From Caryophanales bacterium (GTDB taxonomy: Bacteria; Bacillota_I; Bacilli_A; RFN20; CAG-826), in contig JAQYER010000003.1 in NCBI GenBank assembly GCA_028723545.1, positions 1 through 5,501 on the forward strand: DNA of 5,501 nucleotides. The letters run 5' to 3'. The notes beneath the pieces are model-generated. The model saw only the letters and a list, made by a program, of their open reading frames with translations, did no database searches and had not been told where the DNA came from. Below are positions 1 to 5,485 of the stretch, in pieces. A program made the position numbers and the translations under genes. The first letter of the stretch is position 1. Each line of letters begins with the position of its first letter.

Positions 1-1
1 A

Positions 2-658
2 GATGAAACAGCGATGTATTCAATTCGTTTAACAGCCAAAGAAAATAAATCCAAAATCTATCAAACTAATATGGTTAATAATATCCGCGTTGGAAATGAG
101 GGTGTTTTATTTGATTATTACCCATATTCAAATATCAAAATAAACACTCATGCATCATATGAAACTAAAAACGCTGCAATCGCCATTGAGGCCACAAATA
201 TATTAAAAGAATATTTTGATATCGATTTTGATACATTGCAAAGAGGATTATTGAAGAAATGTTTGCCTTGTCGATATGAATATATTAATGAGCATATTAT
301 TCTTGATGGAGGACATAATCCTGAAGCGATTGAGAACTTAGTTTCAACTATTCAAAGCGACAATATTGATAAGCCAATCCATGTTGTTTTTGCGACATTA
401 AAAGACAAAAATATCGCTCCAATGCTAATTCAATTAGGATTGATTTCAAATGATGTGACATTAACGACTTTTAACCACAAAAGAGCAAGGGATGAAATGG
501 ATTATTTCTTATATTTAGGTGATTATGTTTTTGAAGATGATTATCAAAAATTAATTGAAGAAAAATTAAATCAATATCCAGATGATTTATTATTAATTAC
601 TGGTTCGTTATATTTTACTGGAATAGTTAGACAATATTTATTGGAGAAAAATAGATGA
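2..658 (+). CDS. folC: Folylpolyglutamate synthase, C-terminal half (5' end outside window)
   Basis: FolC adds glutamates to tetrahydrofolates (in some bacteria also to dihydropteroate) with ATP in the cytoplasm, which keeps folate in the cell. The frame is open to the left edge (codons for D-E-T-A precede the first visible ATG at 14), so that ATG is internal. About 218 residues are visible against roughly 430 for the family. Seen in order: the end of the central ATPase domain with NAAIAIEA (family NAA-x-A-x-x-A), the linker CRYE where the family has GR(F/L)E, the C-terminal-domain signature DGGHNPEA at 305-328 (family DGAHNP), VFATLKDKN (family VFGALKDKD), and the terminal ITGSLYFTG near 596-622. 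The P-loop region lies upstream of the window. The TGA stop overlaps the next start as ATGA, coupling it to the transporter gene. The family call is firm. Whether it also has dihydrofolate synthase activity cannot be told from this half. Confidence 0.93.
   Translation, partial: DETAMYSIRLTAKENKSKIYQTNMVNNIRVGNEGVLFDYYPYSNIKINTHASYETKNAAIAIEATNILKEYFDIDFDTLQRGLLKKCLPCRYEYINEHIILDGGHNPEAIENLVSTIQSDNIDKPIHVVFATLKDKNIAPMLIQLGLISNDVTLTTFNHKRARDEMDYFLYLGDYVFEDDYQKLIEEKLNQYPDDLLLITGSLYFTGIVRQYLLEKNR
643..646 (+). promoter_or_regulatory. Ribosome binding site of the S-component gene
   Basis: GGAG lies 8 bases before the ATG at 655, inside the last codons of folC. Together with the ATGA overlap it supports 655 as the true start and suggests coupled translation. 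Confidence 0.6.
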
Positions 659-1419
659 TTAAGCTAAGCCAAATTCAAAAAATCACTATGGCGGCAGTTA
701 TGATTGTTTTAACAATCATTTTTACTCGTCTATTATCAATTCAAAATATTCCAGTCATTCCTTTTGTTCGTATTTCATTAGGTCCAGCGGTTGTTATTTT
801 AGCTTCATTAATTCTTGGGCCAATATATGGTGGAATCGTTGGCGGAGCAGCGGATATTTTAGGAATTGTTTTATTTCCTAATGGATTTGATATTAACCCA
901 ATATTAACAATTGTATATGCTGCTTCTGGTGTTTTACCATTTTTTGTATATAAGTTATTCTCATTAATCAAAAAAGAAAAAATATCATTAATATTATTAA
1001 ATGTTATTTTCTTTTCTTTATTTGTTGTTACATTATTGTTCTTTATTTTTAATTCATCAATTGTGTTATATGGGAAAACATATAATTTCCTTCCTTGGCA
1101 TAAAATATTGATTTTATCTTTTATATTTATTTTTACTTTCTTATCTTTGTTAGCTATTTATTTCATTAATAAATCGTTCAAAAAGAAAAATGAACAATAT
1201 TTAAATGTCTATGTTATTGCGTTAACCTCATTAATATCTGAATTCATTATTAAAACAATTATCAATTCATTTGTTAAATCAGCAATGTTTGAAGTTGATT
1301 TACTATATATATTTATGTCGGAAGTATTAGTGTTATTTATTAATATTCCACTATATACATATTTCGTCACTTATTTAAGTACATTATTAAAGAAAATTAT
1401 CCACTCAAAAGGACTATAA
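655..1419 (+). CDS. folT: ECF transporter S component, folate (FolT) family, enlarged
   Basis: Probable substrate-binding membrane subunit of an energy-coupling-factor vitamin transporter. The N-terminal part fits the folate-type S-component pattern: helix 1 (about residues 8-28) with TRLLSI, then FVRISLGPAVVILASL, GPIYGGIVGGAADILG and LFPNG (about 37-76), matching the family's FRISFG...P, GP-x-x-G-x-x-x-G-x-x-x-D-x-x-G and FP-x-G stretches. The protein has 254 residues against roughly 170-190 for ordinary FolT. I count about eight hydrophobic segments (8-28, 42-56, 57-75, 83-105, 110-132, 150-172, 183-207, 216-247) instead of six. The surplus appears to be the pair at 110-172, separated by a basic KKEK and followed by KSFKKKNE. 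The LNT-x-W-like motif that FolT carries late is not clear here. The position directly behind folC, with overlap, and in the same run as EcfA1/A2/T supports folate as substrate. That is inference, and another vitamin or a more distant S family is possible. Confidence 0.78.
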   Translation: MIKLSQIQKITMAAVMIVLTIIFTRLLSIQNIPVIPFVRISLGPAVVILASLILGPIYGGIVGGAADILGIVLFPNGFDINPILTIVYAASGVLPFFVYKLFSLIKKEKISLILLNVIFFSLFVVTLLFFIFNSSIVLYGKTYNFLPWHKILILSFIFIFTFLSLLAIYFINKSFKKKNEQYLNVYVIALTSLISEFIIKTIINSFVKSAMFEVDLLYIFMSEVLVLFINIPLYTYFVTYLSTLLKKIIHSKGL

Positions 1420-1430
1420 AATGGATCAAT

Positions 1431-1434
1431 GGAG
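1431..1434 (+). promoter_or_regulatory. Ribosome binding site deciding the small-protein start
   Basis: GGAG is followed by a 6-base spacer and ATG at 1441. It falls inside the codons of the alternative upstream start at 1429, which argues for 1441 as the real start. Confidence 0.55.
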
Positions 1435-1440
1435 TTTTAT

Positions 1441-1611
1441 ATGGAAGAAGAAAAAGATCGACCAACATCACAATTAGAAGTTGATGAATCATTATTAACA
1501 GAAGAACAAAAAAATGAGAAAAAGGTATCCGCTCCATGGGGGATATTGATTTTTTGTGGCGTTTTAACGTTAATAATTATTGCTTTAATTATTGTTATTG
1601 TTAATTTATAA
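1441..1611 (+). CDS. Small single-pass membrane protein, function unknown
   Basis: I do not recognise this 56-residue protein. Residues 1-31 are hydrophilic and acidic (ten D/E, five K/R) with a likely short helix around SLLTEEQKNEKK. Residues 34-54 form one uninterrupted hydrophobic helix rich in I, L and V, preceded by Pro-Trp-Gly and ending at Asn-Leu, so the protein looks tail-anchored, and one cysteine sits in the helix. I chose ATG 1441 because GGAG at 1431-1434 stands 6 bases before it. An in-frame ATG at 1429 would add four residues (MEFY), but its upstream bases hold no well-spaced ribosome site. It lies 21 bases after the S-component gene and 18 before the phosphodiesterase gene, so it is co-transcribed. 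A helper of the neighbouring transporter is possible but nothing in the sequence shows it. SecE is an alternative to consider, but the head lacks SecE's basic, amphipathic character. Confidence 0.72.
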   Translation: MEEEKDRPTSQLEVDESLLTEEQKNEKKVSAPWGILIFCGVLTLIIIALIIVIVNL

Positions 1612-1629
1612 AATTAAGAAGGCACAATT

Positions 1630-2367
1630 ATGAATAAAGAAACAATTAAGATTAATAAATTGAATACATTAATGATTGCTCATCGTGGGATAAGCGCTTT
1701 AGCGAAAGAAAATTCAATCGAAGCATTTGTTTTAGCGGGAAAATCAACTCATTATGGAATTGAAACCGATGTTCATGTGACAAAAGACAACAAATATATC
1801 GTTCATCATGATGATAATATTAAACGCTGCACTGGTGTTGATTTAATTATCGAAGAAAACAATTTCGATGATATAAGAAAGATTCCTTTATTAGGAATGA
1901 ATAACGAAGAAACAATTAATAAACAATATTCTCCAACTTTAGAAGAATATTTAACAATATGTAAAACATATAACAAAAGACCAATTCTTGAATTAAAAGC
2001 AAAAATGACTGAAGACAATGTTTTAAATATTGCTAAAATAGTGGAGCAATTTGGATTAATTGATAATATTACATTTATTTCTTTCCATCCAAATAATTTA
2101 ATATATTTAAGAAATAAATATAAAGATGTCGATATTCAATTCCTTGTTGGTGAAAAACCTTGGTATTTAAGACATGTAATGTTTATACTCTTAAAGAAAT
2201 ATCGTTTTGGTTTGGATATTGATTATCATTTTGTCACTGAAAGATTAATTAAAAAAGTTCATAAATACGGATTAAAAATTAATACATGGACTGTTGATGA
2301 TAAATTAATTGCAGAACAATTTGCCAAATGGGGTATTGATCAAATTACTTCAAATGGACTTGAATAG
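1630..2367 (+). CDS. Glycerophosphodiester phosphodiesterase (GDPD family, cytoplasmic)
   Basis: Predicted metal-dependent TIM-barrel enzyme that splits glycerophosphodiesters (deacylated phospholipid head groups) into sn-glycerol 3-phosphate and an alcohol. It has 245 residues, the usual size of the short soluble UgpQ-like form. Visible motifs: AHRG with catalytic His18, ENSIEAF (family EN(T/S)-x-x-AF), the metal-binding E45-T-D47 in GIETDVH, the second catalytic His60 in VHHDD, SPTLEEYL at 101-108 (family PTLEE-x-L), LELK with Glu121 and Lys123, SFHPNNL and NTWTVDD near the C-terminus. All expected catalytic and metal ligands are therefore present. There is no signal peptide or membrane segment, so it should act in the cytoplasm. 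AAGAAGG at 1616-1622, 7 bases before ATG 1630, supports the start. The function does not obviously relate to the folate and ECF neighbours; a role in lipid turnover or glycerol phosphate recycling is family knowledge. glpQ or ugpQ would both be guesses as a symbol. Confidence 0.92.
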   Translation: MNKETIKINKLNTLMIAHRGISALAKENSIEAFVLAGKSTHYGIETDVHVTKDNKYIVHHDDNIKRCTGVDLIIEENNFDDIRKIPLLGMNNEETINKQYSPTLEEYLTICKTYNKRPILELKAKMTEDNVLNIAKIVEQFGLIDNITFISFHPNNLIYLRNKYKDVDIQFLVGEKPWYLRHVMFILLKKYRFGLDIDYHFVTERLIKKVHKYGLKINTWTVDDKLIAEQFAKWGIDQITSNGLE

Positions 2368-2370
2368 TTG

Positions 2371-2377
2371 AGAGGGG
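2371..2377 (+). promoter_or_regulatory. Ribosome binding site of the dCMP deaminase gene
   Basis: AGAGGGG lies 6 bases before ATG 2384 in the 16-base gap after the phosphodiesterase gene. It is one of the stronger sites in the window and fixes the start. Confidence 0.6.
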
Positions 2378-2383
2378 AAAAAT

Positions 2384-2860
2384 ATGAAATTACAATCAAA
2401 CATCACTTGGGAAGAATATTTTATGGGTTTAGCGTTTCTTTCCGCTCAAAGAAGTAAAGACCCAAGTACAAAAGTTGGAGCGGTCATTGTCGATGATGAT
2501 AACAAAGTCGTCTCTATTGGTTATAATGGCATGCCTCGTGGAGTGGATGAAGAACAAATCAGCTGGAATAAAGGTGAAGGATTAGATTCTAAATATCTTT
2601 ATGTTTGCCATGCGGAATTTAATGCCATATTAAATACTAGAAATGGTTCAGCTTTAAAAGGATGTACAGTTTATGTCACTTTATTCCCATGTAACGAATG
2701 CACTAAAGCTATTATTCAAAGTGGAATTAAAGAAATTGTTTATGCTGATGATAAATATGCTTCTACTGTTGGTATTCAAGCTTCAAAGAAAATGCTTCAT
2801 TTAGCAGGTATTTCATATCGTCCATATAAAGGAAGAAAAGTCGACGTAACAATCAAATAA
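2384..2860 (+). CDS. comEB: dCMP deaminase (deoxycytidylate deaminase)
   Basis: Zinc-dependent deaminase predicted to convert dCMP to dUMP, the substrate of thymidylate synthase, in the cytoplasm. Its 158 residues are normal for the bacterial family. Seen: the N-terminal TWEEYFMGLAFLSAQRSKDPSTKVGAV pattern in two parts (TWEEYFM at 8-14; RSKDPSTKVGAV at 23-34), GYNGMPRG at 46-53, the zinc/catalytic motif HAE with His76 and Glu78, and PCNEC with Cys103 and Cys106 as the other zinc ligands. GYNGMPRG and the spacing to HAE distinguish it from cytidine, tRNA-adenosine or guanine deaminases. Family members are commonly activated by dCTP and inhibited by dTTP; I cannot judge that here. The symbol is the Bacillus name for this enzyme and does not imply a role in competence. 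The TAA stop shares its last base with the ATG of ecfA1 (TAATG), so the two are translationally coupled. Confidence 0.94.
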   Translation: MKLQSNITWEEYFMGLAFLSAQRSKDPSTKVGAVIVDDDNKVVSIGYNGMPRGVDEEQISWNKGEGLDSKYLYVCHAEFNAILNTRNGSALKGCTVYVTLFPCNECTKAIIQSGIKEIVYADDKYASTVGIQASKKMLHLAGISYRPYKGRKVDVTIK

Positions 2861-2862
2861 TG
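2858..2862 (+). promoter_or_regulatory. TAATG stop-start junction without a close ribosome site
   Basis: The stop of the dCMP deaminase gene and the start of ecfA1 share one base. The nearest purine-rich site (AAAGGAAG, 2828-2835) is some 24 bases upstream, too far for normal initiation. Translation of ecfA1 therefore probably depends on ribosomes finishing the deaminase gene. Confidence 0.6.
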
Positions 2863-3672
2863 AAATTAATTGAAATTAAAGATATATCATTTTCATACGA
2901 TAATAAAAAAGATGTTCTTAAGCATCTTTCTTTTGATATTGAAGAAGGAAAATATATTTCTTTAATTGGCCATAATGGAAGTGGCAAATCTACTATTGCG
3001 AAATTATTAATTGGTTTATTAAGCCCAAGAGAAGGACAAATAATTGCTTTTGGTCAACCAATTAATGGAAAAAATATATATAACATTCGAAAAAGAATCG
3101 GTATTGTTTTTCAAAATCCAGATAACCAATTTATCGGAGTAACTGTGAAAGACGATATTGCGTTCGGACTAGAAAATCGCCTTGTTCCACACGAACAAAT
3201 GGATGATATTATTCATGAATTTTCATCCAAAGTAGGAATGGAACAATATTTAAATAAAGAACCTTCTTCTTTATCAGGAGGCCAAAAACAAAGAGTCGCG
3301 ATCGCTGGTGTTTTAGCGATGCATCCCGACGTCATTATTTTTGATGAAGCGACCGCAATGCTTGATCCAAAAGGGAAAAGAGAAATTAATGAAATCATCG
3401 CTAAAATGAGAATAGAAAATCCAAAATTAACATTGATTTCGATTACTCACGATATTGAAGAAGCATTTAATTCAGATGAAATAATCGTCTTAAATAAAGG
3501 CGAAATATTATATAAAGACAAACCAAGTGAAATTATTAAATATGAAGATGAATTAATATCTCTTGGTTTAGATATTCCTTTTGTGCATAAATTAAAAAGA
3601 AAATTAATTGATAAAGGAATTATCGTTAATGGAGACACTCTTGATGAGTTAGTAGAACAATTATGCAAATAA
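2860..3672 (+). CDS. ecfA1: ECF transporter ATPase subunit EcfA1
   Basis: One of two ABC ATPases that power the shared energy-coupling-factor module on the inner face of the membrane. It has 270 residues, normal for the family. Motifs in order: Walker A GHNGSGKST (37-45), Q-loop VFQNPDNQF with Gln85, ABC signature LSGGQKQ (138-144), Walker B IIFDEA with Asp162 and catalytic Glu163, D-loop MLDP, and switch His197 in ITHD. The combination QNPDNQ with DEATAMLDP marks the EcfA1 type (older names CbiO or YbxA), as opposed to EcfA2 with DEPTAGLDP. A C-terminal tail after about residue 225 matches the EcfA dimer-contact extension. It starts by TAATG overlap with the deaminase gene and ends by overlapping ecfA2 by 10 bases. 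All ATPase residues are intact. It carries no tryptophan or substrate information; substrate comes from the S component. Confidence 0.96.
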   Translation: MKLIEIKDISFSYDNKKDVLKHLSFDIEEGKYISLIGHNGSGKSTIAKLLIGLLSPREGQIIAFGQPINGKNIYNIRKRIGIVFQNPDNQFIGVTVKDDIAFGLENRLVPHEQMDDIIHEFSSKVGMEQYLNKEPSSLSGGQKQRVAIAGVLAMHPDVIIFDEATAMLDPKGKREINEIIAKMRIENPKLTLISITHDIEEAFNSDEIIVLNKGEILYKDKPSEIIKYEDELISLGLDIPFVHKLKRKLIDKGIIVNGDTLDELVEQLCK

Positions 3673-4520
3673 AAATTAATAATCTAACTCATACATATAT
3701 GAAGGGAACTTTAAATGAAGTTAAAGCTCTCGATAATATTTCTTTAACAATTAAAGACGGTTCTTTTACATGTCTTGTTGGTCAAACTGGATGTGGTAAA
3801 TCAACTTTAATTCAACATTTAAATGGCTTATTAATTCCTGATAGTGGGGAAATAGAAGTCGGTGAATATGTATTAAGTTTTGACAAAAAGAAAACAACAA
3901 AGAAATTCACAGACTTAAGAAAAAAAGTTGGAATTGTTTTCCAATTCCCTGAATATCAATTATTTGAAGAAACAGTTTTAAAAGATGTTGCGTTCGGTTC
4001 AATTAATTTTGGTGTTAAAAAAGAAGAAGCATATGAAATTGCTAGAAACTGCTTAAAAATCGTTGATATTAAAGAAGAATATTATGATAAATCTCCATTT
4101 GAGTTATCAGGGGGAGAAAAAAGACGTGTCGCTATCGCGGGATTATTATCAACTTCTCCTGAAGTATTAATTCTTGATGAACCAACAGCGGGATTAGATC
4201 CAAAAAGTTCAAAAGAATTATTGGATTTATTTAGAAAAATTAATCAAAGCGGTAAAACAATTATTTTAGTTACTCATGATATGAATATTGTTTTTGAATA
4301 CGCTAGCGATGTGATTGTAATGAAAAATGGCCAAGTTGTGAAAAATTGTTCACCAAGTGAATTGTTTTTAAATGATGAAGAACAATATTGTTTAGAAACT
4401 CCATTAATCGCTAAAGCAATTCAAAAATTAAATGATAAAGGTTTAAAACTAAATTTAAACAACATTAATAATATCGATTCATTAGTCGACGAAATAATTT
4501 TAGCGAGGAAAGAAAAATGA
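3663..4520 (+). CDS. ecfA2: ECF transporter ATPase subunit EcfA2
   Basis: Second ABC ATPase of the ECF module, expected to form a heterodimer with EcfA1 and to bind EcfT through its Q-helix groove. It has 285 residues, usual for the family. Motifs: Walker A GQTGCGKST (40-48), in which Gln and Cys take the places of the more common His and Ser; Q-loop VFQFPEYQLFEETV with Gln94, the EcfA2 hallmark; ABC signature LSGGEKRR (148-155); Walker B LILDEP with Asp172 and Glu173; D-loop GLDP; switch His205 in VTHD. The conserved lysine and threonine of Walker A are intact, so the Cys44 change should be tolerated. The start overlaps the end of ecfA1 by 10 bases in another frame and has no strong ribosome site, so translation is probably coupled. 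The TGA stop overlaps ecfT as ATGA. Confidence 0.96.
   Translation: MQIKINNLTHTYMKGTLNEVKALDNISLTIKDGSFTCLVGQTGCGKSTLIQHLNGLLIPDSGEIEVGEYVLSFDKKKTTKKFTDLRKKVGIVFQFPEYQLFEETVLKDVAFGSINFGVKKEEAYEIARNCLKIVDIKEEYYDKSPFELSGGEKRRVAIAGLLSTSPEVLILDEPTAGLDPKSSKELLDLFRKINQSGKTIILVTHDMNIVFEYASDVIVMKNGQVVKNCSPSELFLNDEEQYCLETPLIAKAIQKLNDKGLKLNLNNINNIDSLVDEIILARKEK
4505..4508 (+). promoter_or_regulatory. Ribosome binding site of ecfT
   Basis: GAGG stands 8 bases before ATG 4517, inside the last codons of ecfA2. It supports that start alongside the ATGA overlap and could let ecfT initiate partly on its own. Confidence 0.5.
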
Positions 4521-5485
4521 GTAGCGGAATATTAGGAAGATATGTTCCAAATAATACCTTTATTCATAAATTAGACCCAAGAACTAAGGTTTTTTGCTTA
4601 ATCGTATTAATGGTTGCGGTGTTTTATTCATATCCAACATATGAAACAACTTTCATCATGGGTGGTTTGCTATTAATATTTAATGTTTTCTTAATGCTTT
4701 TATCAAAAGTAAGTTTTAAATCATTTTTCTCTTCTTTAAAAGGAATGTGGTTTTTTATTTTATTTTTATTGATTTTAAATATTTTTATTCCATCAGATAA
4801 AGAAAGTGTTGAATTTGCGATTGGTACATTACCTGAGATTGCTTTTTCAATTGGTTCTTTTAATGTATATTGGGGATCAATTTGTCGAAGTATTAAAATC
4901 ATTTTAAGATTATTTATGATGTTTGAGTTAACAATGGTGTTAACTACAACAACTTCATCAATGGATTTAACTTACGCCTTAGAATGGTTTATGACTCCGT
5001 TAAAGATTATTAAATTCCCTGCTCATGAAATCGCAATGACAATCTCTTTAGCGCTTCGCCTTATTCCAACGTTATTAGATGAAACGGAAAAGATAATGAA
5101 AGCTCAAGCTTCAAGAGGAGTAGATTTTAAACACGGAAAATTAAAATCTCGATTAAAAGCCATTACTTCTTTAATTGTTCCGTTATTTGTCAGTGCTTTC
5201 CAAAGAAGTGATGAACTCGCTAACGCGATGGAGGCAAGAGGGTATAATCCAAAAGAAAAAAGAACAAGATATCGCATAATGCATTTTTCAATATTTGATT
5301 TATTTGTAGCCATTATTTCAATTATTATTTTAGTGGGAGTTATTTTAATTTCTGAATTTAACTGTGTTATTTTAGTAACTCCTCATTTCCTTCCTTTATT
5401 AATTATTGGAATATTATCTTTATTTATTATCTTTATTGTTATTGGAATATTTTCCTCTTATTTCTTTAAAAAGGAGGTCATTTAA
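4517..5485 (+). CDS. ecfT: ECF transporter transmembrane subunit EcfT, with C-terminal extension
   Basis: Membrane scaffold that links the two ATPases to exchangeable S components. The N-terminus GRYVPNNTFIHKLDPRTK (7-24) is the conserved family opening. Hydrophobic segments follow at about 25-62 (two helices), 77-91 and 125-145, then the cytoplasmic coupling region. Both coupling-helix signatures are present: Ala-Ser-Arg-Gly at 198-201 (QASRGVDF) and Glu-Ala-Arg-Gly at 239-242 (MEARGYNP). These Arg residues are the known contacts to the ATPases. The final helix of ordinary EcfT corresponds to about 259-280. This protein goes on for some 40 residues, with further hydrophobic stretches at 283-316 and a basic end (FFKKEVI), giving 322 residues against about 265 for the Bacillus protein. 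The ATGA overlap with ecfA2 and the GAGG site support the start. The stop overlaps the next gene as TAATG. Confidence 0.94.
   Translation: MSSGILGRYVPNNTFIHKLDPRTKVFCLIVLMVAVFYSYPTYETTFIMGGLLLIFNVFLMLLSKVSFKSFFSSLKGMWFFILFLLILNIFIPSDKESVEFAIGTLPEIAFSIGSFNVYWGSICRSIKIILRLFMMFELTMVLTTTTSSMDLTYALEWFMTPLKIIKFPAHEIAMTISLALRLIPTLLDETEKIMKAQASRGVDFKHGKLKSRLKAITSLIVPLFVSAFQRSDELANAMEARGYNPKEKRTRYRIMHFSIFDLFVAIISIIILVGVILISEFNCVILVTPHFLPLLIIGILSLFIIFIVIGIFSSYFFKKEVI
5471..5477 (+). promoter_or_regulatory. Near-consensus ribosome binding site of the gene at the right edge
   Basis: AAGGAGG, a full match to the anti-Shine-Dalgarno core, is followed by 6 bases and ATG 5485. It is embedded in the last codons of ecfT and is the strongest ribosome site in the window. 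The downstream gene therefore has its own robust initiation despite the TAATG overlap. Confidence 0.75.

Noticed and set aside
14..16. ATG at 14 as the start of a short 214-residue protein
   Set aside because: The frame is open to the left edge, there is no ribosome site before it, and the product is plainly the C-terminal half of FolC, so the gene starts outside the window.
1612..1629. Possible terminator or promoter in the short gap before the phosphodiesterase gene
   Set aside because: The 18 bases hold only the ribosome site and AT-rich filler. There is no GC-rich stem with a T run, and -35/-10 look-alikes are uninformative at this base composition.
2860..4520. ecfA1 and ecfA2 as a recent tandem duplication
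   Set aside because: They share ABC motifs, but each has its own subtype hallmarks (DEATAMLDP with QNPDNQ versus DEPTAGLDP with QFPEYQLF). This is the ancient paralog pair found across Bacillota, not a local duplication.
741..5313. Several minus-strand open frames of 60-92 codons opposite the S component, phosphodiesterase, ecfA1 and ecfT
   Set aside because: Each lies wholly opposite a well-supported plus-strand gene, has no recognisable motif and fits the usual antisense shadow of AT-rich coding sequence.
5403..5451. A 13-base direct repeat (TTATTGGAATATT) 36 bases apart at the end of ecfT
   Set aside because: It lies in frame in codons for Ile/Gly-rich membrane helix in AT-rich sequence, and the bases beyond the 13 match poorly. 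Low-complexity coding is a sufficient explanation.
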